Source: Zopfochytrium polystomum | Taxonomy: Eukaryota; Chytridiomycota; Chytridiomycetes; Chytridiales; Chytridiaceae | Assembly (NCBI GenBank): GCA_025765615.1 | Contig: JAIVFJ010000157.1 | Coordinates: 62,001-126,000 of the forward strand | Length of the DNA: 64,000 nucleotides | Direction of reading: 5' to 3' | In this document: positions 22,478-33,753 of the stretch, one piece after another | Layout: every line of letters starts with the position of its first letter | Numbering within the stretch: the first letter of the stretch is position 1 | Notes under the pieces: generated by a model | Told to the model about the DNA's origin: nothing | Databases searched by the model: none | What the model saw: only the letters and a program-made list of their open reading frames with translations | Program-made: the position numbers and the translations under genes

Positions 22478-24085
22478 TTATCGACTTTGCCAACTCCGAT
22501 ACCACAGCACTTTTTTTCTTCTCTTTCTATTTTTTCCTCTTTTTGTAACTCCTCGTTTTCATCTTTTTTTTTTCCTTGTTTCTTGTGGCGGCCGCAATTT
22601 TTTTCCTTTCTGCGCTCGGAGTGTCTCTCCCATTGGCCTGTCTTACACGAGAGCGAGAGGCTTTGCTGGAGCTGTCTATTGATTCATCATTGTCCGAAAA
22701 CCCAGCAGTCACAAGTAAATGTGCCTCGTGAGGAAAGCCCACTTATCATGGGAACGGAAATCTGAGTGGTTAACCTAAGTACAGGCAGCCACGAAGTCTT
22801 CAAAAAAATGCCAACTGCTGATGGTACTTGGCTCCAAAGACTAACCTAGGAGCAATTGTGTGACTGTGCTCTAACTCCTCACCTTGGGCCAAAGGTGGAA
22901 ACTAGAGCATTGACCTAAAACCAAACCTGACGAAAAGGGGCAAAACGGGGGTGTCTTGGGGCACTAGACAGGAAAGTGTATTTGGAGTCTAAAAAGCCCA
23001 AGAAAAACACAAATACTATCTCTAACACAAAAGAGAAGTTTCTCACACCAAAGCATGAAACAGACACAATCACAAAAGAAAGTATAATCCTCTGGTGCAA
23101 GACACAGAAGGGTTTCATCTGGGGCACAAGGCCAAGCCAAGCCAGACCAGAGACAGAACTGAGTGAATCAAGACCGACTAAATCGGTAAGGGGAGTGACA
23201 AGCCACTGCAACCCATCAAAGAAACAACAAAAGAAACAACAAGTCAAACCCTGAGTTGGAGGGGGTTGGAGAGACAAAGGGCAGACACAAGGAACAGTTA
23301 GTGTTCAGAGGTGCCTGTTGAACCAATTCAGAAGTGTTTTCCATTTAACAGAGCCAGATACAACTTGTCTCACTCCAAGGAGTGTTGGAGTTTGTACACA
23401 TTACCTACACCATTTAGACACCAAACAACCACAAGTATTAGCATGAAAGGAAGAGGGTCTGAACCCAGGAAACCAGGCCCAGCAAAGGCCAAAGGAACCG
23501 TCACCAGGACAGGGAGGAATACCAAGTGACCACACCACCACATAAAACCTGACCAGCCAACTCATTCATATCACCTTGAGAGACCTGGATTTGAAGCAAT
23601 GTATTGACAGGAACCAGCAAGGCACTACCACAGATTACCCTCCCAGTTTCCATCATCAAGTGGCTCCTACCCAGACCAACCAAAACAGCATGCAGGTGCA
23701 CCAGGGCTTGAACCCAGCCCACTGCCATAAATGGCCAAGAGAACCAATTCTCCTCCACACCCGTCACACACCAGGGGACTGCAGCATGTCTCGAAGGTTG
23801 GGTTGGGAATTTGTTGGCCGTGACAACTTGGCACCTTCCCAATTGAAGGAAGCACTCTAACCACTGAGCAACAGAGCCTTGTATCAGCAAGTATAATCAA
23901 GACAGAATCTTTCTGTCTGCGACATTGCCAATAATAAATAATAAATAATAAGGGCACAGGGCAGACATACAGATCCAGTCGGAGGCTGTATGGAAACCCA
24001 ATAAATAATAAGAGCAGGAATCCAAGCCTAGTCACGTTTTGCCAGCAAAACGCAGGTCGAGACAGGGTGGTAATCCTCATAATTA
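22478..24085. other. AT-richer intergenic island
   Basis: Composition shifts to lower GC than the flanking genes. It contains AATAAATAATAA repeats near 23933-24011 and the tRNA-like element listed separately. No protein gene supported. Confidence 0.5.
23700..23890 (-). repeat. Possible tRNA-derived (SINE-like) element
   Basis: On the minus strand, TTGCTCAGTGG (23861-23871) is one mismatch from the pol III box A consensus. A degenerate TTCGAGAC lies about 60 bases downstream, and a good box-B-like GGTTCAAGCCC at 23704-23714. Spacing to the latter is too long for a tRNA. No second copy was found in this window. Confidence 0.3.
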
Positions 24086-24487
24086 TCAGTTAAAAAGTAG
24101 GGGGATTGGTGTGACAGGCCTTTTCAGAATACTTGTCAGTTTTGCAAGAGTTGCTGCAGTTCCAGGCTCTGTGCCTTTTGCAATCGAAGCACATGTGTGC
24201 TTTGTCGGTCCGTTTGCAAGGAATTCCTCGCATTTCTTAAACTCGTCTGGATCATTATCTTTCACAAGATCCCAGTGGTCTTGGATAGCTTTTGGGTGTA
24301 AATCTTGATTCCAATTGTGTTTGGAGGAATATCCTAACCACTTAGTCAGATATACTGATTTCTCACCATCAAATGTTTGAGATTTAATATGCTCAGTTTG
24401 GTACTCGTTATTGGTGGGATCTGCTTCATCTTCTTCAGGCTCAAAGTATCGTCTGCCAAATTCAGAATGGATTCCAGGAGCCATCAT
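24086..24487 (-). CDS. Small chromodomain protein or transposon-derived chromodomain
   Basis: Open frame of 133 aa with one chromodomain at about residues 27-80: EYQTEHIKSQ, then YLTKWLGYSSKHNW and a C-terminal helix (KAIQDHWDLV). The aromatic positions that cage methyl-lysine (Tyr, Trp, Trp) appear present. The acidic stretch before it (EPEEDEADP) resembles HP1-type proteins. Chromodomains also end Ty3/gypsy chromovirus integrases, and the AT-richer setting fits a transposon remnant. No integrase or reverse transcriptase sequence is seen in the 500 bases upstream. Start taken as ATG 24487. Function not assignable. Confidence 0.55.
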   Translation of the reverse strand: MMAPGIHSEFGRRYFEPEEDEADPTNNEYQTEHIKSQTFDGEKSVYLTKWLGYSSKHNWNQDLHPKAIQDHWDLVKDNDPDEFKKCEEFLANGPTKHTCASIAKGTEPGTAATLAKLTSILKRPVTPIPLLFN

Positions 24488-25030
24488 AGTCTTGGAAGAG
24501 AGGAACGGACAGGCAAGAAATGCTGGCTCTGTGTTGGAGTGAGATCACAGGCACTCGCCCGCCACTGAGGTGACGATGGCAGCGTCATCGTCTCTGCAAG
24601 GGTGTTGGTGGCCGCAATCTTCACAGCCCCTGACACCTGAGAGTTTGATCTACAAGTGCCTGCCTCAGTCCTATTGCTGTGAGAGTGTGATGTGAGTATG
24701 AGTGCGATGCGATTAAGCCTGTTGGTTGAGTGATCATGCCGACACAGCCTGGTTTTTTTCATCTCAAAGGGGCTTCCTTTCAAGTTTTGGGGACATTACT
24801 AAATCAAGCTGAGCTTCCACAGGCAGACGCCCAGACAGACCGACAGACATTCACCCTGCCACCTACCCCCCAGCCAGCCGTTGCCGCCGCAGAGCACCGG
24901 TGCTCTGCTGTCCCTGTCGACGCTCGGCGCTGCTGCCCTAGTGAACCATAAATCTATCATCGTTCTTCTTTTCCTTGGCACTTTTATTAGAAACGGGGTT
25001 TGCAAGCCGTGGCACGGTCGTCGCTCGTCG
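24488..25030. other. Intergenic
   Basis: 3' flank of the acetyltransferase gene and upstream region of the chromodomain frame. It has short CAGACAGAC repeats near 24824-24850. No gene seen. Confidence 0.5.
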
Positions 25031-26077
25031 TCACTCGTTGGCAAACTCAATCTCCACCGAGTCCCCTTCCTGGTCCCTTTTGAACCCTGCACCAGTGTAC
25101 AGCGCGTTCGCGCCCGCGTCCGCATCGTCCGCAAACAGCATGACCACCGCCGCGCCGCCGTCCGCAAACGCCATCCTCGCGCAGCTCGCAACCACCGCCG
25201 CCGCGAACCCTTTCCTCCGCTCCTCGGGCGGCGTATACACGGGACCGATCCGCGAGATGCGCGCGACCCCCGCCGGCACCCTGTACACCGCCATGCCGAC
25301 GCGCCGCCCCGCGTCGTCCTCCCACACCGCAACGCGGCGCTCCGCAATGCTCCGCGCGAACCCGGCGGCAAGAATGTCGTCGCGGACCGTGGGAAGGTGC
25401 AGCTCGTCTTGGAACGCGCGGACGCTGGTGACCAGCCAGGGCAGGTCGTCGGTTGTTGAGAGGTCGGCTGGGGGGCGCAGTCGCCCGCCGCCGCGGGGAC
25501 GCGAGACGGTGGGAGGGTTGGTCATGACGTAGACGACCAGGCCTGCTGATTTGCGTGGGACGAGGGATGGCGCGGCGTGGTCGCCGCGGCTGGCCTGATC
25601 GGCTCGGTGCAGCTCGCACCAGCGGCTTGCAAACTCGGCGGCGGCGGCGGGGTGGCCGGCGGCCCCTGTAACGGGACCAAGGGTGGCTGGGGTTTGGTTG
25701 CGCAGAGCGTCAAACAGGCGATCGGCGACGGCGGCGGCTGCGCCGGGCGGCATGGGGCCCAGGTTCGGAGGGTGGCCTGTCCCGCTGTGGAAAGCCGCAC
25801 CTAGAATGTGGCTGGCGGTGGACGAAGACGATGTTGAGGGCGGCTGGTTGCCAGCGGATGCGCGGACGAGGATCCAGACGGTTGGGGGAATCCCTTCGGG
25901 GCTATTCTCTGCGGGCGACTTGCTCGCATCGCTTGTTCGGAGTGCGTAATCGAGGGCAGTATTGAAGACGTTGGTGGAGAGAGGGTGCGCGGCAAGGTAC
26001 TGCGGCGATGCGGCCAGCACGTCGCGCGCTGCGTGCGGCGACAGGATGAGCTCGACGTCGAAACTCGGGGGGGTCAT
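25031..26077 (-). CDS. GNAT-family N-acetyltransferase
   Basis: Intronless 348-aa protein. The C-terminal part (residues about 215-348) is a GNAT acetyl-CoA-dependent transferase. The core beta strands RVAVWEDDAGRRVGMAVYRV lead to RISRIGPVYTPPEERRKGFA. There PEERRKGFA corresponds to the acetyl-CoA pyrophosphate-binding R/Q-x-x-G-x-G/A loop. The C-terminal ALYTGAGF matches the usual LYxxxGF end motif. The N-terminal ~190 residues look like the extra domain of fungal GCN5-like proteins of unknown substrate. It sits between AT-rich spacer and non-coding DNA, with no functional neighbour. Substrate unknown. Confidence 0.88.
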   Translation of the reverse strand: MTPPSFDVELILSPHAARDVLAASPQYLAAHPLSTNVFNTALDYALRTSDASKSPAENSPEGIPPTVWILVRASAGNQPPSTSSSSTASHILGAAFHSGTGHPPNLGPMPPGAAAAVADRLFDALRNQTPATLGPVTGAAGHPAAAAEFASRWCELHRADQASRGDHAAPSLVPRKSAGLVVYVMTNPPTVSRPRGGGRLRPPADLSTTDDLPWLVTSVRAFQDELHLPTVRDDILAAGFARSIAERRVAVWEDDAGRRVGMAVYRVPAGVARISRIGPVYTPPEERRKGFAAAVVASCARMAFADGGAAVVMLFADDADAGANALYTGAGFKRDQEGDSVEIEFANE

Positions 26078-27228
26078 GTTGGGTTCGGCAAGAAGAAATC
26101 CAGAATGGGCAACTTCTATCTAACACATTCACATTTTATTCCCTTCCTATCAAGCGGTGCAATGATTCGCCGCTGATATTGTTAATACAAATACATTCAT
26201 TCAAAGTACATGCGACTCGGCGAGGTAACCACGAGACCGAAGGTTGGCTTGTCATTTCCCGTAAGACAACATGCGCCAGTTCATCGCCGATTCAGGTCAG
26301 ACACTCCCGAAAGCCCGTTGCCGCATATCCGCACCTAATCATCGTGTCGGCCCTCCCTGCCTCATTCCCCTTTGCAATCCCCGATCGCCCGTAATTCGAA
26401 CCAAGCACAGACTATGGAATAGACGATGCCTCGTCCATCATGACGGTCGCATCCTCCCTGGACGTCGATCTTCTCGCCCTCACCGTCGTGGACGGAAACG
26501 TGCGGTTCGCGCAGGGCATCGTCGCTGCAAAGCAAGTTACTATGACGCGGCCATCATGCCATCCCTGTCGCCGTTCGCCTCGTCGTTTGTCGCTGTTGCT
26601 GAGATCGCTGAATTACTATTTCTTCGCAAATGCAAAGGCAGGCGGCTCCTGGCCATATCGAGTCGCGTTCTGTCGGACAACCTTTCGGTGCCAGTTACGC
26701 ACAAAAAAAAGAAACAGAAAAAAAACTTGCTACAAAAAAAAAAAAGAACGGCTGGCTATTGGACCACCTTGTTGTCATTTAGGCCAAACGGTGTGCACTA
26801 GGAACAAGTGAACAAACACGGAAAGTTTCGCGTTCTTTTTTATTGGTTCAAACCCCGATTATTTCTCTTCTTCGAAGAAGCCTTGATTTTTCTATGCTTT
26901 GAAGGGCGGTGCAACGTGGGCAGTTAGATCGAATTTGGTTCGAGTTTAGGGATCGAGACGAAAAAATTAAAGGCAAGGTCTCCTTTTTGCATGCAAATCT
27001 GGAAGCTCACATCATGTTTCACCCTGCACTACACGCTTCTTCAACCTCCTCCGCTTCTTCCATTTCATTGCCAGATTCCTTGGCTCTCATCTACTTGGGT
27101 CAACCCTTTACCCGGCTTCCTCTGCGCCGCGTTCTGGCTCAACAGCTGCCAAAAGCGTTTTTGCCCCAAAGCGGCGGCAGGCGCCATCAGGAGGTATGCA
27201 CAACGTCCCAATGTCGCGAGCCGACACG

Positions 27229-27264
<36 letters not shown>

Positions 27265-27479
27265 AGAAAACAAATGAGATGGGGACGCTTAGGGCACGCC
27301 ATTCTTAGCTCTATAGATCGTTCATTCCACTTAGCAGCTCGAGGGTAAACACAGACCATAGAAACAAGGAAAACTAAACAGAGGGGAAAAAAAAAAATCA
27401 AACGCAGAGTGGAAATGTCTCAGCCAGAAAGCAAAAGGTCGCAAAACAGTATTCGCACTCCACCAATCCCTGTGGTGTT
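26078..27479. other. Intergenic
   Basis: No gene recognised on either strand. A-runs near 26702-26745 and a 34-base A-run at about 27230-27263. Confidence 0.6.
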
Positions 27480-27497
27480 CTACTGCCAACCCACCGC

Positions 27498-27528
<31 letters not shown>

Positions 27529-29878
27529 AGCACCACAGCAGCACCGCGCGGCGCCGAGCGCTCAGCGGCCGACTTGCCCGCCGCAGAGGTGGTGGTAGCG
27601 GTCACCGAACCCGCCGAAGAGTTGAACAGCGGGCCAGCGGGCCCCGACGCTGGGAGGACGTAGCTCGCAGTCATGTCGAACAGCAGGTGTCGCAGGACCT
27701 CGAGGGCTGCGGCGGGCTGGTCGAGCGGGACGAGGTGTCCAGCGTTTGCGACGCGGATGTAGGCCAGCTGCGGGCTGGCGGTGTGGAGGGCGCCTGCGGG
27801 GGTTGGGAACGCGGGGGGCCAGTTTGCGGTCGCGTCGGATAGCGGCGGGGTGAAGGTGGGTTGGGTTGTCCAGCTGTGGTGGCGGGCGGCGCCGTCCGCG
27901 AAAAGAAGAGAGAGGGAGAAAGCTGTGAGGCTGGAGACTCGCCGGATGAAACAAAAAAAAATGATGCAGGCGTGCGTGACTTACGACATGTTTCCAATGG
28001 CGCGTTCTACGCCGACGTAGTGCAGGATAAAGTCACGCGCGCCCTCGTAGAGCAGTACGGCGATGCCGGCGTCCACCAGCTTCGGGATGACCGCGCGGGT
28101 TTGCGGCACCCCTTCTTCCTGCAGGTAGTACGCAACGTCGTCGGAGCACTCCTGCCATCCGTTTTTTTGAAGCGACGTGGACAGAGGCAAGACGTGCAGC
28201 GCGGATTCCGTGGCGCTTTTCTGGAGGCGGTGTAACAGATGAAGGGTGGTGAGGGAGGGGTGAGTTAAGTCAGCGTCTAGTTTTGTTGGCGCAACAAGCA
28301 TCCCTCCCCACCAACGTTCGCTCAATTGCAATCAGCTTACACCCAGATACGAAAGAAGACCATTGTCTTTTGCGTCCGTGAAGTTGCACGGCTGGTCAAT
28401 ATTGTAAATACTGGTACACGCAACGTTGCTGTGCTTCGCCTTCCAGTCGCTGGCAAACTGGTACAAGTCGCAGGCGTAGTCGATGTTGGTGTAATTTCCA
28501 AACACCGCCCATCGGCACTGCTGCGCAATACTTCCCGCCTGCGCAAGCGCCTGGGTGTCGGTCCCGAAGAAGCCGACCTCGTTGAGGAAATCAAAGTCGT
28601 TGATGGAGGCTGGAGGGTGGCGGATCAAAGTGTTTCGGTATCAGCGAGAAAGCGAGGTGGGGGGGAAATACAAAGAAACCATTCACTAACATCGAATACT
28701 GTACTGGTTGTTGGAGTCGTACAGTCCGTTGCCGATTCCGACCCCCTTTATGTTGATCGACGTCCCGTCGGACAGGTGCTTAAACTGCAAAAGACCGTAG
28801 GCAATGTACGGAATGTACATTCCCGCGTACGACTCGCCGGTAATATAGAGGCCAAACGATTTCGTCGCGGGGAAGATTTTGTAAAAGTTGTCGAGGAACG
28901 AGTAAAAGGTGTTTGCGATCTGCCAAGGGGGGCCAGTCATTCGTTAACAAGAGTGGCAAGATTTTAGTCGAAAGAACGATTCGGGCCTATACCTCAAACT
29001 CTGTGGAGGGATACTCATCCCCATTTGCAACAGAGTACCCGACACCAACGGGTTGTTCGACGTACAGCATGTTTGCAACGGTGCTCCACGCATATGGATT
29101 CTGCTTGAGGGTCCCGTCGTCCTGCATCAAAACTGGGCCATTTTCTTCAAACATTCCGATCAGCGACGAGCAGCCGGGTCCACCGTTGAGCCATATGACC
29201 AAGTTCTGTGAGGTCGTGTTGGACGACGGGAAGTACCAGAAGAACAAGCTGCCGGTTTGGTACGTGCCGTTTGACTGGGATAGTTATTTTTTTCAATTGT
29301 TGGCGATGATTGGATCAACGATCAGGAACGAAGGTGTAGGGTTTCGGATCAAGCATGTGTCTACTCACGACTGGGACATAACCGGCGTAGCTCGTGTTCT
29401 GATTCGATCCAGTGAAGAGCGGGACCTGCGGCACCGCGTACGATGCGGGATCTTCGATTCCCAAAGAGGGTCAGACACAACAGTGTGGCTGGGGTTCTCT
29501 CGGCCGATCGCCAGCAGACAACTCACCCGTCGAGAAGGTTGCGGCCGCCTGGGCAAAGCTCTTTGCGGACAGGATCGAGTCGGTCAGCAAGGCCGCGAGA
29601 TCGTCGCCGCTGGCGTCGCTGGCAAAGCGGCTGGACGACGAGGAAGCGGCGGGGCCGGCGGTGGCCGCGCGGAGGGCGGTGCGCAGGGAGGCAGGTGGTT
29701 GGGACAGGGCGACTGCGAGCGGGGCTGCGCACGTAAGGAGGAAGAAGACGCCGCAGAAGAAGAGCAGGTTGCGGCGGCGGGTCCGGTTGGAATACTCGGG
29801 GCGGGAGCGGGAGCCGGAGCTGGAACTGGTGCCGGGGTCGTCCCCGGCAGCGGCGGCGGCGACTGCGTCGACAGTCAT
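27480..29878 (-). CDS. Serine carboxypeptidase (peptidase S10)
   Basis: Removes C-terminal residues from peptides in the secretory pathway, vacuole or outside the cell. Exons: 29527-29878, 29369-29451, 28993-29274, 28691-28919, 28341-28609, 27985-28220, 27480-27873; 614 aa, all phases consistent. After a ~25-residue cytosolic stretch there is a hydrophobic signal or signal-anchor ([20 protein letters not shown]) preceded by TRRRN. Conserved S10 blocks: [27 protein letters not shown] (nucleophile Ser near residue 269), [15 protein letters not shown] (Asp) and [11 protein letters not shown] (His). The C-terminus has a Ser/Thr/Ala stretch ending in a pure Ala run, which could be a GPI-attachment signal or just a repeat expansion. 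Vacuolar, Kex1-like or secreted location not resolved. Confidence 0.93.
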
Positions 29879-30105
29879 GCGATGATCGGCTGGTTGATCG
29901 ATCGGGTCACGTTTGTCTTCGATGCTGCTGCTTCTTTTTCTTTTCTTGGTCTCCAACCTTTGCTCCTCGCCAGTTCCGAGTCCCAATAAACTGAGTACAG
30001 TATAATGCAACCATGGCCACACTCCCCCACTCGGACCACACAGAGCCTCTGTGGGTGAGTTACCTTCTGCATGTTATTCTACCCACACTCACTCACACAC
30101 ACGCA

Positions 30106-30168
<63 letters not shown>

Positions 30169-30744
30169 CGGGTGCGCGTCAACTAATTTCCTCTCTCCCT
30201 CCTGTTTCTGCTGGCTCTCGTCGCGAGCGTCGTTTACCTTCACAAACCACCAGAGTCAAACCGTCCCGGAACTGCGAAAAAAGAGCGTTCCGTTCCGCAT
30301 CCGAGATACCTGGTCTTGGCGCCTGGAGACGAGCAATGGCCGGCCCATTGGAAAGTCGGGTTTTCAGTCGCGAGGGTGGCACCGTTCCATGATTTCGCAA
30401 TCATCGAACGAACTATCACTGCAAACATCGATACACTTGGAGTCTCCGTTTCCAACAATATCCCGTCGATCCACGAGAATTGTGTGCCCAACCTGAAGAA
30501 AAAAAAAAAAAAACCAAAAAAAAAAAACCAAAGGCTGTTGCGAACAGAGGTGAGATATGACGACGCTCAGACAGCGGGATAAGAAAATCCAAGAGCAAGA
30601 AAGGGATAGACCAGTGACTTCAAAAAGGCAACAGAAAGAGAACAAAACGTACCAAAAGCAGTTTGGAACATTGGAGTCAAGACGAAAATTTACAGGCCAT
30701 GCCACAACGACGAAAAAAGTGTTGAGGGGACTACGACGCCAAAA
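29879..30744. other. Intergenic with (CA)n microsatellite
   Basis: A CA dinucleotide tract runs from about 30090 to 30168. A-runs lie at about 30499-30530. Otherwise no gene recognised. Confidence 0.6.
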
Positions 30745-32516
30745 TCAGTCATCGTCCACCCTCACAAGCAAGCTCTGCTGCTCCTCCGGGACGGTCCGAG
30801 CCGCGCGACCGCCGCCGCCAGCGGACGTGGTCGTCGCGAGGGCCGCCGCGCCGCTCCCGCCGTTCCCACCGCCGCTGCGCCTCTCAGCGCGCCTTCGCCG
30901 CTTCCTGCGCTCGCGCATCCAGGACCCGACCGTCCAGTCGCCAAAAGCGGCGAGAACGGCGACGGCGGTGGAAATGAGCAGCAGGAGGCTGAGGAGGACG
31001 TAGACGACGACGAAAGGCGCGACGCGGAGCTCGAGTTTGAGGTTGACCTGCTCGTACGCGCTGCCGAGTGGGTCGGCCAGGAAGGTGTATCGGGAGAAAG
31101 ACGGGATGCGAGTCGATGCGATCTCGCATTCCCCGCGACGAGTGGGCGCGCCGGGCATTGGGAACGGCTGGTGGGATGCGACGCAGTCCCTTAGTGTGGC
31201 GTTTTTGGCGTAGTCTCGCATCACACCGCTGGATTTGGGTAGGGGCGGGAAGTGATGGTTGGCGAGCGGCAATGAATTCACCCAAATGTGAATTTGTCCA
31301 AAATACCTCATCGTGAGAGTCAAGTTTTTCGACGATGGCATCGACCAGCCTGATTGGATCACAATCGTCGATGATTCCGTGTTCGCTGGCGTAAATTCGA
31401 CTGATTTTTGATTGTTTTCAGCCAATTCAGTCAAGTTGAACCGAATGCTGCCTTCGCCACCGTAGTACTCGAAGATAACTGCGGTCGATGCGTCCAGCGG
31501 AACGTCGAAATTGACGGCGATCTGCAGGTGCGTCACATCCAAATTCGAACGTTAAAAAAAAAACAACGAAAAAAGGCCAACATTGCCAAGCTTAAGCTCG
31601 CGACAAGGTACGAACCGTTTTGTCCTTGACAGTAAACAGTTCATAATTGATGTAACCAAACGTTCCCATCGGTTCAGAGAACGACAAAGAGCGCTGTTCG
31701 GCAACCAAGGGCGGGACGCTGTTCACCCAGTGCGTCGTCATGGTCGCGAACCAGACGCTGACGGACTTGACCCAAAACTTTGTCGGCCCCTCGACGATGC
31801 ATCCGTGTCCCGCGGGGCAGTGATGCCAGGTCATCAGATTGCGGAGCGCGTGTTCGTGGAAGTCACGCTTGAAGAGAACAAGACCGGTGATGCTGAGCGC
31901 AATGCCGATGAGGCCAGCTGCAGGGACGGACGATGTGGTCAGTTTTTTTCCCCCCCCGAGAATGAGGAACGAATTAGCCCCGCCCCGCCCCCACCCCCAC
32001 CCCCACCCAGCAGCGTCGAAAGCAAACAGTGCGCAAACACTCACCGACGATCCAAGCCGCCTTTTCCGTCGCCCAACCCTTCTTGAGGCCTGCCCTCCGA
32101 TCCTCGGCCTCTCGCTCCCAGTCGACGGGCACGAGGTCCGAGAACGTGATGGGGATGGAAAAGTAGCGGGTGACGAAGAGGTGGGCTCTGAAGCGGGTCG
32201 GGCTGTCGAGCGGGGCGGCCGGGGTGGTGACGGTCGGGGCGGAGAGGATCCAGCGCTGCTGCCAGCCAAAGAGGCCAAGGTGGAAGGCGACGGCGGAGGG
32301 GGCGTCGTGGTACCACGAGGACGCGGACGTGCCTGTGGTCGGCGTGGGGCTGGGCGAGCGCGCCCCACCGCGGGGGTGCCTGTCCAAGAGCCGCCCGCCG
32401 TCATCGACTTCGTCGTGGCGGTCCGTGCGACGGCCGCGAGGGGGTCCGCCTTCGAAGACGACGCCGTCATCGACGGGGCCATCGTCCACGGGGAAGTTTG
32501 GCTGGTTGTGGCTCAT
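30745..32516 (-). CDS. Two-TM membrane protein, unknown function
   Basis: Not recognised. Exons: 32045-32516, 31616-31917, 30745-31521; 516 aa, phases consistent. The N-terminal ~150 residues are hydrophilic (acidic, then Arg/Pro-rich), ending AEDRRAGLKKGW. TM1 is encoded at the start of exon 2 (AGLIGIALSITGLVLF). A ~310-residue predicted lumenal/extracellular region follows, with Cys (HHCPAGHGC, RDCVASH, RRGECE), possible N-glycosylation sites (NLT, NAT) and beta-strand-like pattern. TM2 is VVVYVLLSLLLLISTAVAVL, followed by a strongly basic tail (RERRKRRRRAERR) and a Gly/Ala-rich end. The layout suggests a type-II-plus-tail sensor or channel-like protein; that is inference. A 53-base GT...AG stretch inside exon 3 (near 31230-31285) could be an extra intron but would break the frame. 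Confidence 0.75.
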
Positions 32517-32542
32517 TATTGTCTTTTCTTTATTTTAAGAAA

Positions 32543-32573
<31 letters not shown>

Positions 32574-32781
32574 CTCCCTCGCTCTTCTCCTCTGTCCTGT
32601 CCTTTTGGGTTTGACGGGTTCGGTTTGTTGGACCGAAAAAAATCGAGACAAGAAATTTTCGAGGGTTGGAAGAAATAAATATCGAAACTCGATGAAACTC
32701 AAACCGGCAGGTCCTGGTGGTCCGAGTTAAATATTCTGTTAATGCGCTTCCGGATATTCTTATCTCCTTTCGTAACAGCGC

Positions 32782-33615
32782 TTACTCCTCCGCCGCCGCC
32801 GCCGCCTCCTTCTCCTTCTCCTTCTCCTTCTCTGCCGCAGCCGCCGCAGCCGCAGCACGCTCCCTAAACCTATCCCACGTCATCGGTTTCCGATCCGCCG
32901 ACGCCAGGTACGGCCCGAGCACCGCGTCGGCCCTGACGGCGTCCAGCAGCGCCTTGAACCGCGGCAGGCTCGCCCACCCAGCAACCGCGTCGTCGCCTTC
33001 GAGCGCGGCGGCCGTGAACTCGTCCTCGAACCGCTCGATCAGCAGCGTGGCCATGATGTCGACGTACGTCATTTCCGCGCCGAGGTAGAACGGGCCTTCT
33101 TCGACCCCGCCGCCGAGGACGGCCGTCGCGGGGTCCGCCTGGCGCGCGAGGAAGCGCTCGTGGTGCGCCAGGGTTTCCCGCAGGGCCTTGAAAAAGGCGG
33201 CGCGCGGCGCGTCGTCGGTTGCCGCTGCTTTCGCGTCGAGGAACCTTCGGAACGCTTCGCGGAGGTCGACGAGGCTCTCGGCCATGCTATCCGCGAGTGC
33301 GCGCGGGCGGTCGCCGGTGCCCGCGAGCCCCAGGCGCGCGGCGAGGAAGCGCTCGACGGCGTGCGACTGGCCGAGCCGTAGCAGCTCGGCGCCCGTCGCG
33401 GCGTCGGTTTCCACGAGGACGGGGAGCTGGTGGAACGGCATGCTCGGCTGCTCCGTGGCTGGGGATGTGCCCCACCGCTCGCGGGTGATGGTGTCGTCGG
33501 TCCAGGCGACACCCGCTTTTGTCAGGATCGCGCGGGAGAGCTCGCCGCCACCGCGGATGGGGAAGTAGATGAGGCGGTAGTGGGAGGACGAGGAGGACGA
33601 AGTGGTGGTGGCCAT
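32782..33615 (-). CDS. Glutathione S-transferase (sigma-like)
   Basis: Conjugates glutathione to electrophiles in the cytosol. Single exon, 277 aa. Thioredoxin-fold N-domain: YRLIYFPIRGGGELSRAIL, where the early Tyr is the probable catalytic residue, as in sigma/alpha/mu classes. QLPVL is the cis-Pro site, and GQSHAVERFLA is the glutathione-contacting segment (usually QS-x-A-I). The all-helical C-domain follows (EEGPFYLGAEMTYVDIM). After the domain there is a repetitive tail of Ala runs and (EK)n, encoded by simple-sequence DNA. An (EK)n/Ala tail is unusual for the family and may be a repeat expansion. A (GT)n tract lies about 100 bases upstream. Confidence 0.88.
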   Translation of the reverse strand: MATTTSSSSSSHYRLIYFPIRGGGELSRAILTKAGVAWTDDTITRERWGTSPATEQPSMPFHQLPVLVETDAATGAELLRLGQSHAVERFLAARLGLAGTGDRPRALADSMAESLVDLREAFRRFLDAKAAATDDAPRAAFFKALRETLAHHERFLARQADPATAVLGGGVEEGPFYLGAEMTYVDIMATLLIERFEDEFTAAALEGDDAVAGWASLPRFKALLDAVRADAVLGPYLASADRKPMTWDRFRERAAAAAAAAEKEKEKEKEAAAAAEE

Positions 33616-33711
33616 TATTTTTCTGCCGTTTTTCTTCTTCTTTGTTGGTTGCTGCTTGGTTTGGCTGTGTCTTGAGAGAGTGTGTGAGGAGAGGGAGTTT
33701 GTTCGAGTGTG

Positions 33712-33753
<42 letters not shown>

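Noticed and set aside
16950..22682. Several long antisense open frames opposite the OPT and WSC genes
   Set aside because: Shadows of GC-rich codon use on the real coding strand; rich in Arg/Gly/Val/Asp with no domain.
26078..27479. Third copy of the 6140/14440 repeat
   Set aside because: Only short GC-rich matches; no ordered similarity.
30090..30168. CA-tract region considered as a CRISPR or tandem-gene repeat
   Set aside because: Simple dinucleotide microsatellite with no spacers.
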